Origin: Acinetobacter sp. XH1741
GTDB taxonomy: Bacteria > Pseudomonadota > Gammaproteobacteria > Pseudomonadales > Moraxellaceae
Reading direction: 5' to 3'
DNA length: 64,000 nucleotides
Assembly: GCF_041021895.1 (NCBI RefSeq)
Contig: NZ_CP157428.1
Location: forward strand, 2,480,001 to 2,544,000
The notes below the pieces were generated by a model. It saw nothing but the letters and a program-made list of their open reading frames with translations. It did no database searches and was not told where the DNA came from. How positions within the stretch are numbered: position 1 is the first letter of the stretch; each line of letters begins with the position of its first letter. The position numbers and the translations under genes were made by a program. Positions 8,182-16,645 of this stretch are shown here, piece by piece.

Positions 8182-8712
8182 TTAATGTGCTAATTCTGGA
8201 TGCCCAGCGGCAATCCGATACTTTCCTGCGTGGAATACCAATGGTTCACCTTGGCGTTGTTGGTACTGTTCAATTTGACCAATAAAAATCAGGTGATCTC
8301 CGCCTTCATATTGATTTACATTACGGCAAACCAAGGTTGCGAGTGCATCGGTCAAAATTGGAACGCCTGCATTGCATTGTTGATGTGCAACGCCTGCAAA
8401 TTTATCTTCGGTACCTCGAGCGAAATGCCCAGAAAGCTGATGATGTTCTTGCGCCAACATGTGAATGGCAAAATATTCAGCTTCAACAAAATCAGACAGA
8501 CTTGGCGCTGTTTTTGAAAGACTCCACAAAATTAATGGCGGATCTAAAGATAATGAAGAAAATGAATTGGCTGTCATGCCTATTTTCCGACCATCTTTAC
8601 CACGAGTTGTAATCACGGTAACGCCAGTTGCAAATTGTCCAAGTAAGTTACGGATTTTTCTTGGGTTTTTAGCATTAATCGTTTGTAAAGCTAAAGTTTC
8701 AATTGTGTCCAT
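8182..8712 (-). CDS. iifD: Flavin reductase of the indole monooxygenase system (IifD-like)
   Basis: NAD(P)H:flavin oxidoreductase, 176 aa, supplying reduced flavin to the partner oxygenase IifC. The flavin-reductase fold is seen in LLGQFATGVTVITTRGKDG, GMTANSFSSLSLDPPLILWS and the C-terminal GDHLIFIGQIEQY and EPLVFHAGKYR. I chose the ATG at 8712 because AGGAAG lies eight bases upstream; the longer in-frame extension to 8856 lies inside iifC and has no homology. The gap from the iifC stop is 28 bases, consistent with one operon. Its family also includes StyB and HpaC, so the link to indole is by context with the StyA-like gene and iifB/iifA. Confidence 0.88.
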   Translation of the reverse strand: MDTIETLALQTINAKNPRKIRNLLGQFATGVTVITTRGKDGRKIGMTANSFSSLSLDPPLILWSLSKTAPSLSDFVEAEYFAIHMLAQEHHQLSGHFARGTEDKFAGVAHQQCNAGVPILTDALATLVCRNVNQYEGGDHLIFIGQIEQYQQRQGEPLVFHAGKYRIAAGHPELAH

Positions 8713-8740
8713 TTTTAATTCTTCCTTTGATATTTTGACC

Positions 8741-9979
8741 TTAAGCCACTTTTGCTGCGGTTTTTGAAGCCAAGAATGCTTGAGCTTGATTTGCATCAAA
8801 CCACCAAGGAGCAAAAGAGCGCGGGTCATCAAAGTTATTTGCCATAATGGAAGCAATGCCCTGGTTTTGGCTTGCGGCTGCTAATAGTTCAACAACATGA
8901 GGCTGTGGTGGCACTAATAGGCTATTGGTCCAAGCCACTACTTTTTCTGCATAGGCCCAATAACGCTCAAAAGTTTGAACCATCCATTGTTCGCTAAAGC
9001 TTTGATTATCATTGGCTAAAATGGCATCGAAATAGATTTTGCTACACTTAGCTGCATTGTTTGAGCCTTGACCAGTAATCGGGTCATTGACTACCAAGGC
9101 ATCTGCCATACCAAAAATTTGCTTGCCAGAGGGTAATGTCAAAATTGGTTTGCGTACGGTCGGAGGGAAACGTCCTGCTAAATATCCACCAGCATCGGTT
9201 AACTCAACATTTGCGCAGCGTTCATATTCCCAAGGCACAAATTTCTTGAGTAAATCCAAACTGCATTGCAGATGCTGTTCAGGTGTTTTGACATCTTGCC
9301 AGCAGTCCATTGGTCCGTTTGGGACTCCTTCAAACACCATAATGTCGCAAGGCCCATTGATGGTCAGTGCCGGAAAAGAAAAGTACTCACCGACTTCTGG
9401 AATAATATTAAAAGTCACACGTGAATAAGGTGAAATTGGCTTCATATTTTTGACATAGGTCAATGCCAAAGCGCGCTGTGGTTTATCAAAAATACTACGT
9501 GTATCATCACGCTCAAACTGTTTAACGACTTCACCTTTACCAGCCGCGAGTAATACAAGCTCGTAGTCGTTTGCGAGTTGTTCTAGCTCTTCTATTCCTA
9601 CATCCTGAATCACTAATCGACCACCACGGTGTTCAAACTCTTCCATCCAATATGGCATTTTGACGCGTTGATCGACCGATTGAGCATAGCGCTCAAGACG
9701 CGCACTCCATTCAAATGCTTTACCACCATTTTCAGGGTTAACTAAAGCTAGCCCAATGCCCTCTACCGCTGGACATTGTTCTTCCCAAAAATTTAGTCCT
9801 AAGTCACGTTCAGTTTGTAAAGCGGTATGAAACATACACTGGCTTGACATGACTTTGCCTTGGCGGATTTCATCGGCAGTTCGATTGGTGATCATGGTCA
9901 CGTCATAGCCTGTATCTAATAAGCCCAAACCAAGCTGTAAACCAGACTGTCCTGCTCCAACAATTGCAATACGGCGCAT
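8741..9979 (-). CDS. iifC: Flavin-dependent indole oxygenase (IifC-like, styrene-monooxygenase family)
   Basis: A 412-residue group E flavoprotein monooxygenase related to StyA. It begins MRRIAIVGAGQSGLQLG, the FAD-binding GxGxxG at residues 8-13, with other family segments at MITNRTADEIRQGKVMSSQC and NDPITGQGSNNAAKC. With reduced flavin from IifD it is expected to oxidise indole at C2-C3, the first step of the pathway described for Acinetobacter sp. O153 (Sadauskas and colleagues). The ATG at 9979 is preferred because GGAG lies six bases upstream; 9991 would add only MENI. Co-transcribed with iifB upstream and iifD downstream. Alone such enzymes make indigo from indole; partner IifB prevents this. 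Confidence 0.9.
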   Translation of the reverse strand: MRRIAIVGAGQSGLQLGLGLLDTGYDVTMITNRTADEIRQGKVMSSQCMFHTALQTERDLGLNFWEEQCPAVEGIGLALVNPENGGKAFEWSARLERYAQSVDQRVKMPYWMEEFEHRGGRLVIQDVGIEELEQLANDYELVLLAAGKGEVVKQFERDDTRSIFDKPQRALALTYVKNMKPISPYSRVTFNIIPEVGEYFSFPALTINGPCDIMVFEGVPNGPMDCWQDVKTPEQHLQCSLDLLKKFVPWEYERCANVELTDAGGYLAGRFPPTVRKPILTLPSGKQIFGMADALVVNDPITGQGSNNAAKCSKIYFDAILANDNQSFSEQWMVQTFERYWAYAEKVVAWTNSLLVPPQPHVVELLAAASQNQGIASIMANNFDDPRSFAPWWFDANQAQAFLASKTAAKVA

Positions 9980-10022
9980 AATATTCTCCATAATTTTCTA
10001 AATGTGCTTTTAAAACGCTGTG

Positions 10023-10808
10023 CTATTCGGCTAAACGTGGAATAGCGGGCTGTGATCCTTCAGGGCCCATCACTGAATATCCGCCATCGACCGCATAATC
10101 TGCTCCGGTCACAAAACTCGCAGCAGGTGACAATAAAAACAAAACAACATTGGCGATTTCTTCGGGATGGCCCAATCGGCCGAGTAAGTGATAATCGGCT
10201 GCTACGTTATCGGCTTTTTCACGGTTATTACCGCTGACTTCTGCAATGACACGAGACCATGTCCAACCCGGTGAAACAGAATTGACGCGAATACCATCGG
10301 CAGCAAAATCCATTGCCATGCTTTGTGTGAGTTGACGTATCGCGGCTTTAGACACTGGATATAACCAGCGCCCTGTTTGTGCCACTTTGGCCGAGATTGA
10401 AGTAAAATTAACGATTGAACCTTGCTGCTTTTTTAGGTCATTGTATAAAGCACGGCTCAGCTCAACTGTAGAGACCAAATTAATATCGAGTGCTTGTAAC
10501 CAGTCCTGACGTGAAGATTTAAAACCGTCATCTAAATATGTACATGCCAGATTGACCAAGTAACTCACTTCACCTAAATGTTGGTGAATATCTGCCACAG
10601 CTTGTTGAATAGCCGCATCGCTGGTTAAATCGGTTTGAATAAACATCACATCATGGTTAAAGCTTTCAGCTATTGCCTTGCCTTTAGCATCGATATCTAA
10701 AATAGCGACATGAGCACCTGCACTGACCAAGGCTTGTACAACGGCTCTACCAATCAGTGTTGCGCCACCACTTACGACAGCGACTTTTCCTTTTAAATCT
10801 ATATTCAT
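10023..10808 (-). CDS. iifB: SDR dehydrogenase of indole degradation (IifB-like)
   Basis: Short-chain dehydrogenase, 261 aa, expected to oxidise the indole dihydrodiol made by IifC/IifD to 3-hydroxyindolin-2-one, diverting flux from indigo. The Rossmann loop is slightly unusual: VVSGGATLIGRAVV instead of TGxxxGIG. The catalytic Ser is in FTSISAKV and the Tyr/Lys pair in YPVSKAA. The C-terminus FVTGADYAVDGGYSVMG is classical SDR. It lies between iifC (43-base gap) and iifA (12-base gap) on the same strand. On sequence alone it is a generic SDR; the specific role comes from operon context. Confidence 0.88.
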   Translation of the reverse strand: MNIDLKGKVAVVSGGATLIGRAVVQALVSAGAHVAILDIDAKGKAIAESFNHDVMFIQTDLTSDAAIQQAVADIHQHLGEVSYLVNLACTYLDDGFKSSRQDWLQALDINLVSTVELSRALYNDLKKQQGSIVNFTSISAKVAQTGRWLYPVSKAAIRQLTQSMAMDFAADGIRVNSVSPGWTWSRVIAEVSGNNREKADNVAADYHLLGRLGHPEEIANVVLFLLSPAASFVTGADYAVDGGYSVMGPEGSQPAIPRLAE

Positions 10809-10820
10809 TGCAGATACTCC

Positions 10821-12071
10821 TTAATTGACTGGCTTGCCTTCACTACTTGACCAAGATGGCATCAACGTATTTGAAGGAAGATCTTCATCAAGAAGTTTTC
10901 GTGCGGTCTCTACACCTGCAATAGGTAGACCTGTTGGGTCTAATAAACCAATCTGTACCAGCACCGACGCTTGGTCCCAGTAAATATGCTCATGGCATAA
11001 CTTTGAGCCTCTGAACTGAATTACACCTAACATTGGAATTTCGACATATTTACCAGTCGGTTTTACACCCGGTAATAACCAGTCAATTTCAGCGTCGTGT
11101 GTAAAGCTCATAATGAACTCGTCTACCACTTGCGTTGAGCCAACCGTACGAGAGATCGAAGTGATCTTCATATCTTTCGGATTTTGATGAACAAAGTGAT
11201 ATTGATAAAAACGGGCAAGTTGGCTTTGACCCACACCACCAGTTAAGGTTGGAATATGGTTGACATAAGGCTCCGCGACCATTGTTGCCATGGTTGCTGG
11301 CACATCACGTGTATCAAACTCATGACGAATATGTTCTTCCCATAGCGCGACTAGGTCATATTTCGGCCCAATTGTTTCATGTAGTGCAGTTACTGTACGC
11401 TCATGAGCAAAGCGCGCTGAAGGTTTGTGATAATGATTGCTTTTTGGTCGTGCAAAAGCATGATCAACACCGTCATAAACATAAATTTGTATATTTGAAT
11501 ATTGGTTGCCTGCATTGACAATCGCTTGTCTCGCATCTGGCGGTGTAAATTGGTCCAGTTCTGCAATATGTAAAACCAATCGTCCTTTTACGTTGGCTAA
11601 CTCATCTAACGTTTTTTCAATGCCTACACCGTAATAACCGACGGCACATGCCACTTCCGAAAGTCGACAACCCGCCAGATACGCAAGCTTTCCACCCAAA
11701 CAGTACCCCACCACACCGAGGCCTGTAGAGGTGTCACATTCTGGTCGAGTCTTTAAAAAAGATAAGCTGTCCTGAATATCTTCAACACCAAGGTTTTCAT
11801 CATATTGCTGATAAAGCTCGAAAGCTTTTTGAAAATCTTCTGGTGTGTAACCCAGTTCGATATTAGGTGCTAAACGCCAAAATAAATCAGGAACTAAAAC
11901 GGTATAGCCTTCTTCTGCAAGAAATTCTGCTTTTTCTCGCATGGCTGCATTAACACCAAAAATTTCCTGACAAAGCACCACTCCAGGTCCTTTTCCTGTT
12001 TCTGGTGTCGCTAGATATGCACTGAACTGTTTTCCAGATGCTGTTTTAATTTGAACGGTTTGACCAGCCAT
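10821..12071 (-). CDS. iifA: Two-domain dienelactone-hydrolase/SnoaL-like protein, cofactor-independent oxygenase (IifA-like)
   Basis: A 416-residue fusion. The first about 235 residues form a dienelactone-hydrolase-type alpha/beta hydrolase with the nucleophile elbow GYCLGG (Cys), the acid at AELDQFTPP and the histidine at GVDHAFARP. The last about 165 residues form a SnoaL/NTF2-like domain (from LVALWEEHIRHEFDTRDV onward). In the published iif pathway IifA converts 3-hydroxyindolin-2-one to anthranilate without a cofactor. The ATG at 12071 is chosen for AGGAG eight bases upstream; the in-frame 12089 start has none. It is the first gene of the operon and follows a XylS-like repeat pair at 12129-12163. 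The order iifA-B-C-D-E matches the described cluster as I recall it. Confidence 0.87.
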   Translation of the reverse strand: MAGQTVQIKTASGKQFSAYLATPETGKGPGVVLCQEIFGVNAAMREKAEFLAEEGYTVLVPDLFWRLAPNIELGYTPEDFQKAFELYQQYDENLGVEDIQDSLSFLKTRPECDTSTGLGVVGYCLGGKLAYLAGCRLSEVACAVGYYGVGIEKTLDELANVKGRLVLHIAELDQFTPPDARQAIVNAGNQYSNIQIYVYDGVDHAFARPKSNHYHKPSARFAHERTVTALHETIGPKYDLVALWEEHIRHEFDTRDVPATMATMVAEPYVNHIPTLTGGVGQSQLARFYQYHFVHQNPKDMKITSISRTVGSTQVVDEFIMSFTHDAEIDWLLPGVKPTGKYVEIPMLGVIQFRGSKLCHEHIYWDQASVLVQIGLLDPTGLPIAGVETARKLLDEDLPSNTLMPSWSSSEGKPVN

Positions 12072-12128
12072 AGTGTCAACTCCTGACATTGTTATGGCTT
12101 TATCTTCTATCCGAATATTTTTTTAGAC

Positions 12129-12163
12129 TGTCCAAAAGCTGCAAGCACTATCCAATCTCTGCG
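12129..12163 (-). promoter_or_regulatory. XylS-type direct-repeat operator upstream of iifA
   Basis: On the minus strand CGCA-gagatt-GGATA (12163-12149) is followed by TGCA-gctttt-GGACA (12143-12129). This is the same TGCA-N6-GGNTA pattern as in front of antA, with starts 20 bases apart. It ends 58 bases before the iifA start, nearly the same distance as in the ant promoter. I infer the IifR activator site, possibly shared with the ant regulator. Confidence 0.6.
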
Positions 12164-12401
12164 CAATTATCAAAATCAATAAAAATGAATAAAACATTAA
12201 AAATAAGAAAACCAATAAATTTCATAACTTTAAATTAAAAAATTAAATTAATACTTTTTATCTAATTTGGAAAAAATGGATGAAGATGAGGACTTATTGG
12301 TTAGTGAGAGCTGATTAAAAATAGTTCAATCAAAGCCACAGGTTTTGTAACGAGTGCATTGAATTACTCAGGGAATTAAATAATTTTAAGAAGGAATACA
12401 T

Positions 12402-12547
12402 ATGAAAACGATAGATGCTTTATTTGGCTCGCTCATTTTCACTTAAGCTTAAGCGGTATTTTTTTTATTCTTACATTACTAACCTTCATTTTATTTATTG
12501 CACTTAGCTGGAAAGTGATTTGTGAGAAATCTACAAACAAGTATTAA
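12402..12547 (+). pseudogene. Possible small single-span membrane protein gene, frameshifted
   Basis: An ATG at 12402 with a strong AAGGA six bases upstream opens MKTIDALFG and stops after 14 codons. One frame over, an open stretch reads WLAHFHLSLSGIFFILTLL and on through a second hydrophobic run to WKVICEKSTNKY and TAA at 12545. Adding one T to the ttt run at 12422-12424 fuses the two into a 48-residue protein with one long transmembrane helix and a polar C-terminal tail. It sits in the divergent gap between iifA and iifR on the plus strand. I do not recognise a family. It may be a decayed gene, a sequencing error, or chance. Confidence 0.42.
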
Positions 12548-12589
12548 AGCTCAAACAAAGTCTCTAGACATTAATCGATACATAAAATA

Positions 12590-13576
12590 TCAGAAAATTT
12601 TGCTTTTGGTCTCACTTGGATTTTCTCCAAACTCTTCCCGATATTCTTGAGAAAAACGACTTAAATGGTTAAAGCCCCACTCATAGGCAAGCTTTGAGAT
12701 AGAAATCTTTCTATCTGCTCCTGTAGTGCTCAAGATTTTATAAATCTGTTGGAGGCGATATTTTTTTAAATATGACATTGGGCTGGTACCGCAGTACTGT
12801 TGAAATTCATCATACAATTTTGATTTTGAAACCCCTGCCAGACGTTGCAAGTCTTCTGCACAAATTTCTTCGTGCGCATGTTCAATAATAAAATTACGGA
12901 CCTTACGAATATAAGCTGGCTCATCCTGATGTGAGAGTGACTTTAAGGCTTCAGAGTAGTTGTTTTCTTGAGACAACAATAACGCTTTAATTACAAAATT
13001 TTCATAGTCCTCAGATAACATTTGCAAACCATAAAAATTGCTATATTGCGATTTTAGCTGTACAAAATTTTGAATATTTTTCCACCATGCACCAATCAGT
13101 TGCTCGGAGTCTAAATGCATTTCTGGATTAAAAATAATAGGAGTTTCTATCGGTTTATTGAGTAAATCGGCAAGGACAATCTGCATACTCCTTTCAGGAA
13201 TAACCACCTGAAATTTTCTACAATCTTTATCGATAATCAGATCTTGTTGATCATTATTTGAAACAATAAGGCCTCTGTTTTCATCAGACTGATAATGAGC
13301 GCCACGAATGTTAAGGGCTTGTCGCCCCTGTATAGGCAAACTAATGCTATAAGCTTTTAAATGTGAGATGTTGATGGCAACGTTTGCGCCATAACTGATT
13401 GTACCGATTGCCATTTTTTTAGTAGGCAACCGCATCCCATCATAATGAAAGTCAAGAGTATCTTTATAAATAGTATCGAGACGGTGCTCACCACAAATTG
13501 TGGACATCAAATTCTGCGCAAATTCGGCTTTGCGTGAATAATGATTGAGTTCCATCTGTTGGCTGAGTGATATCAT
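12590..13576 (-). CDS. iifR: AraC-family activator of the indole operon (IifR-like)
   Basis: A 328-residue AraC/XylS-type regulator with an N-terminal AraC-binding-like domain (ISLPIQGRQALNIRGAHYQS region) and a C-terminal pair of helix-turn-helices: ICAEDLQRLAGVSKSKLYDE and WGFNHLSRFSQEYREEFGE. The second helix is close to that of the broken antR-like regulator (WGFTHLGRFSQEYKRRYGE), which fits recognition of the same GGNTA half-sites seen at both promoters. It lies upstream of iifA on the same strand. The ATG at 13576 has AGG about 11 bases upstream; an internal ATG at 13555 is the alternative. Unlike antR it is intact. The effector is presumably indole or a metabolite. Confidence 0.82.
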   Translation of the reverse strand: MISLSQQMELNHYSRKAEFAQNLMSTICGEHRLDTIYKDTLDFHYDGMRLPTKKMAIGTISYGANVAINISHLKAYSISLPIQGRQALNIRGAHYQSDENRGLIVSNNDQQDLIIDKDCRKFQVVIPERSMQIVLADLLNKPIETPIIFNPEMHLDSEQLIGAWWKNIQNFVQLKSQYSNFYGLQMLSEDYENFVIKALLLSQENNYSEALKSLSHQDEPAYIRKVRNFIIEHAHEEICAEDLQRLAGVSKSKLYDEFQQYCGTSPMSYLKKYRLQQIYKILSTTGADRKISISKLAYEWGFNHLSRFSQEYREEFGENPSETKSKIF

Positions 13577-13856
13577 ATCCTTTCACCTAGCTAAATAACT
13601 TATTGCTAAAAAGCAACTTGTATGCCAATTAATATCCTTTAATTGGCGAGTTTTCCTAAAAAAATTGAATCAAGAAAGAGAGTAAATATTACTTACTCAC
13701 ACTCTATTAGATTTTAAAAATGGAAATAAGTTAATTACCTTTAAAGTATAATTACATACCTTAATAAACTTATTCTATTAGATTTTTATAAACAGTTATC
13801 GTAGAGTTAAATCATTATTTTGACCAGTAGATAAACATAAATTTTTAACAAATAAA
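13577..13856. other. AT-rich gap between iifR and the hydroxybutyrate operon terminator
   Basis: This is the upstream region of iifR and the downstream region of the 3-hydroxybutyrate operon. It is strongly AT-rich with no ORF that looks coding. No operator could be picked out. Confidence 0.5.
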
Positions 13857-13883
13857 AAAACCGCCTATTTAAAATAAGCGGCT
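13857..13883 (-). terminator. Terminator after 3-hydroxybutyrate dehydrogenase gene
   Basis: The arms CCGCcTATTT and AAATAaGCGG (13861-13881) form a hairpin that, read on the minus strand, is followed by a run of seven T residues (complement of 13854-13860). It lies 21 bases after the stop of the SDR gene. Confidence 0.75.
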
Positions 13884-13901
13884 TTTATAAAATGCTTAAA
13901 A

Positions 13902-14687
13902 TTATTGTGCTGTGTAGCCACCATCCATAACGACAGCTTGACCTGTTACACCACCTGCTTTGTCACTTGCAAGGAAAATCGCATAATCAGCAATTTCTTC
14001 AACAGACAACAAACGCTTTTGAGGAACCATGGCCAAAATTACATCTTCAAGAGCACTATCTAAACTCACATTACGAGTTTTAGCCAAATCTGCAATTTGA
14101 CCACGAACCAGTGGTGTATCCACATAGCCTGGACATAAAGCATTTACCGTAATACCATCACGTGCGCATTCCAATGCCGCAACTTTTGTTAAACCAATTA
14201 CGCCATGTTTAGCACTGTTATAACCAGCTTTCCCAGCAAAGCCAATTAAGCCATTAATTGAAGCCATATTAATAATACGACCAGACTTTTGAGCCTTCAT
14301 GATTGGAAAGACATGTTTAATACCAATAAAAGAGCCTGTGAGCATGACTTGAATCAGTTTCTGGTAAACAGCAGTTGGAAATTCTTCGATAGGTGCAACG
14401 TGTTGGAAACCAGCGTTATTAATTAAGATATCAACTGTTCCAAAGGTCTTTTTAGTGAGTTCAATTGCTTGTTTATAAGCATCTTCATCGGTTACATCAC
14501 AGGGTGCAGATAGTGCATCAAAACCTTGCTCTTTAAGGGAGTTCGCTGTTTCTTGACACTTTTCGGCATTCATATCTGAAATGACAATTTTTGCACCTTC
14601 TTGAGCAAATTTCTTGGCAATTTCTAGACCGATACCACTTGCAGAACCTGTAATAAAAGCGACTTTACCGTCTAAAATTTTCGTCAT
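13902..14687 (-). CDS. bdhA: 3-hydroxybutyrate dehydrogenase (SDR)
   Basis: NAD-dependent oxidation of D-3-hydroxybutyrate to acetoacetate in the cytoplasm, 261 aa. The SDR features are FITGSASGIGLEIA (nucleotide loop), INNAGFQHVAPIEEFP, MASINGLIGF (Ser), YNSAKHG (Tyr/Lys) and the C-terminal VTGQAVVMDGGYTAQ. The segments NAGFQHVAPIEEF and LCPGYVDTPLVRGQI are characteristic of hydroxybutyrate dehydrogenases rather than generic SDRs. It follows a GntP-type permease gene by 33 bases on the same strand. The atoDAEB genes about 11 kb away would take the acetoacetate onward. Confidence 0.9.
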   Translation of the reverse strand: MTKILDGKVAFITGSASGIGLEIAKKFAQEGAKIVISDMNAEKCQETANSLKEQGFDALSAPCDVTDEDAYKQAIELTKKTFGTVDILINNAGFQHVAPIEEFPTAVYQKLIQVMLTGSFIGIKHVFPIMKAQKSGRIINMASINGLIGFAGKAGYNSAKHGVIGLTKVAALECARDGITVNALCPGYVDTPLVRGQIADLAKTRNVSLDSALEDVILAMVPQKRLLSVEEIADYAIFLASDKAGGVTGQAVVMDGGYTAQ

Positions 14688-14720
14688 CTATTTACTCCTT
14701 AATACTTATAACGTGCTGAT

Positions 14721-16142
14721 TTAAACAATACCCGTTACGGTAAAGACCGTAATCACCACAAATACAGCTAATGTTTTAATTACCGTAACTGCAAAAATAT
14801 CTTTATACGATTGTTTATGGGTTAACCCTGTAACAGCAAGTAAAGTAATAACGGCACCGTTGTGCGGTAAGGTATCCATACCACCTGAGGCCATCGCAAC
14901 CACACGGTGCATAACTTCTGGTGGAATACCAGCAGCTAAAATCGCGGCGTTATAATGTTCAGCCATTGCACTCAAAGCGATACTCATACCGCCAGAAGCT
15001 GAACCGGTAATACCTGCTAAAACGGTTGTTGTCACTGCCCCATTCACTAAAGGATTTGTGAAAGTGCTGCTCATTGCATGGCTAATTAAAGCAAAGCCCG
15101 GTAGTGAGGCAATAATCGCACCAAAACCATACTCAGAAGCTGTATTCATTACTGCTAAAAGTGAGCCACCAATACTTGCATTAATACCTTCTTTAAAATT
15201 AGTTACTACACGCTGATAATCAAATAAAATTGCAGCAATAATTCCCACAATAAGCGCAAGGCCAACCGCCCAGATCGCACTAGTTTTGGCAACATCTACG
15301 GTGTAATCTGCTAAACCAACGGTGGCAAAATCAAAGCCATTTGGATACCACTCTTTGATTGCTTTAGACAAATATTTGTTCATTACTGCAACAAGAATAA
15401 GCGGTACAAACGCTAAAAACTGACGAGCGGAGCTTCCATTGTTTTGCAAATTCATATCGGCTTCAGTTTCTTGAGACGGCATATTTTCTATACCAAAACC
15501 AGAGAACCCTTCACCCGCTTTTGCAGCAGTACGGCGACGCCATTCTAAGTAGGTTAAACCCATGCATAGAACAAAAATAGCACCAATAATTCCCAAGAAA
15601 GGTGCGGCATAAATGTTTGTACCAAAGAATGTGGTTGGAATTACATTTTGAATTTGAGGCGTACCTGGCAAGGCATCCATAGTAAAGGTAAATGCACCAA
15701 GCGCGATAGTTCCCGGAATTAAACGTTTTGGAATATTAGCTTGTCTAAAAAGCTGGTTTGCAAAAGGATAAATGGCAAATACAGCAACAAATAAACTTAC
15801 ACCGCTATAGGTTAAAATTGCACCTAGCAATACAACCGTTAAAATTGCTTTCTTTGCTCCAATCCATCTTACAATAGTTCGAGCGATAGACTCAGCAATT
15901 CCTGACATTTCAACGACTTTACCGAAAATTGCGCCAAGCAAAAAGACAAGAAAATAATCTTTAATAAAGTTCACCATTTTGGGCATAAAAACACCTGAAT
16001 AAAATGGTAAAACATTGGCTGGATTTATAAGTAGAACTGCAAGTAAGGCACAAATTGGTGCCATGAGAATGACTGAAAAGCCCTTGTAAGCTGTATACAT
16101 TAACAGCCCAAGTGAAAGTAGAATTACAAATAATTCCCACAT
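14721..16142 (-). CDS. GntP-family permease, probably for 3-hydroxybutyrate
   Basis: Inner-membrane carrier of 473 aa with about 12 hydrophobic segments, in the GntP/CitMHS-like superfamily. Motifs include FLLGAIFGKVVEMSG, a gluconate-permease-like TGSASGGMSIALSAM, and GGMDTLPHNGAVITLLAVTG near the C-terminus. It is the first gene of a two-gene operon with 3-hydroxybutyrate dehydrogenase, so hydroxybutyrate or another short hydroxy acid is the likely substrate; that is inference from context. A strong AGGGAG ribosome-binding site lies nine bases before the ATG at 16142. Gluconate is the alternative but no gluconate kinase is nearby. Confidence 0.85.
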   Translation of the reverse strand: MWELFVILLSLGLLMYTAYKGFSVILMAPICALLAVLLINPANVLPFYSGVFMPKMVNFIKDYFLVFLLGAIFGKVVEMSGIAESIARTIVRWIGAKKAILTVVLLGAILTYSGVSLFVAVFAIYPFANQLFRQANIPKRLIPGTIALGAFTFTMDALPGTPQIQNVIPTTFFGTNIYAAPFLGIIGAIFVLCMGLTYLEWRRRTAAKAGEGFSGFGIENMPSQETEADMNLQNNGSSARQFLAFVPLILVAVMNKYLSKAIKEWYPNGFDFATVGLADYTVDVAKTSAIWAVGLALIVGIIAAILFDYQRVVTNFKEGINASIGGSLLAVMNTASEYGFGAIIASLPGFALISHAMSSTFTNPLVNGAVTTTVLAGITGSASGGMSIALSAMAEHYNAAILAAGIPPEVMHRVVAMASGGMDTLPHNGAVITLLAVTGLTHKQSYKDIFAVTVIKTLAVFVVITVFTVTGIV

Positions 16143-16582
16143 ATATTCTTTCTCCCTAAAGAATAAATACTAGGTTCAATAAAGTTACCAAAAGATATTT
16201 AGGTTATCCCAAACCTATAATGATAAAAATCACAATATCCATGTATGGCAATAGGTAAATGAGCTTAAAAATAAAATATCACTAAAATATTTAAAAACAA
16301 TGTAATTTATTTAAAATTTAAAATAACAATAAAATACAGCCACTTAAAATAGTCACTTAGTAAAATTCAATTAACTAAAAAAATCTATTGTTTTATAAAA
16401 CTTATTAATTATTGAGTAAATTAGATAAATATCTCGATATTATTTAACAAAGGCGATTAGTTAATATATCTTTAAAATAAGTTAATTCTAATTTTTTATA
16501 AATATTATATTAGAAAAATCTTTTATATGAATTACATGTCTAAGTGCGCTGAGGGGCCTAAAGAACTAACACAACTAAACTT
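16143..16582. other. AT-rich gap upstream of the GntP permease
   Basis: About 440 bases of very AT-rich sequence with no supportable gene. It must hold the promoter of the permease/dehydrogenase operon. A half CRP-like site (ATCACA at 16229-16234) was seen but its partner half is poor. Confidence 0.5.
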
Positions 16583-16608
16583 AAAAAGCCCTCTAAAGAG
16601 GGCTTTTT
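16583..16608. terminator. Terminator after the BLUF gene
   Basis: AAAAAGCCCTCT and AGAGGGCTTTTT form a near-continuous inverted repeat with a very short loop and flanking A and T runs. It is 38 bases after the stop of the BLUF gene on the minus strand and could work in both directions. Confidence 0.85.
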
Positions 16609-16645
16609 AAGTAGAAAACTACTCTAATTCAGATCCTAGCGTTGA

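Larger units (their letters stand above)
12072..12589. other. 518-bp gap between iifA and iifR
   Basis: This gap lies between iifA (start 12071, reading left) and the 3' end of iifR (12590). Both genes are on the minus strand, so it is the iifA promoter region. It holds the XylS-like repeats at 12129-12163, an AT-rich stretch at 12170-12260, and the plus-strand frameshifted small ORF at 12402-12547. Nothing else is seen. Confidence 0.6.

Noticed and set aside
8713..8856. N-terminal extension of the flavin reductase frame
   Set aside because: It lies inside iifC, has no flavin-reductase homology, and the ATG at 8712 has a good ribosome-binding site.
7181..12071. iac (indole-3-acetate) catabolic cluster
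   Set aside because: No Rieske dioxygenase, amidase or acyl-CoA-dehydrogenase-like oxygenase as in iac; the StyA-like oxygenase, reductase and DLH/SnoaL fusion fit iif.
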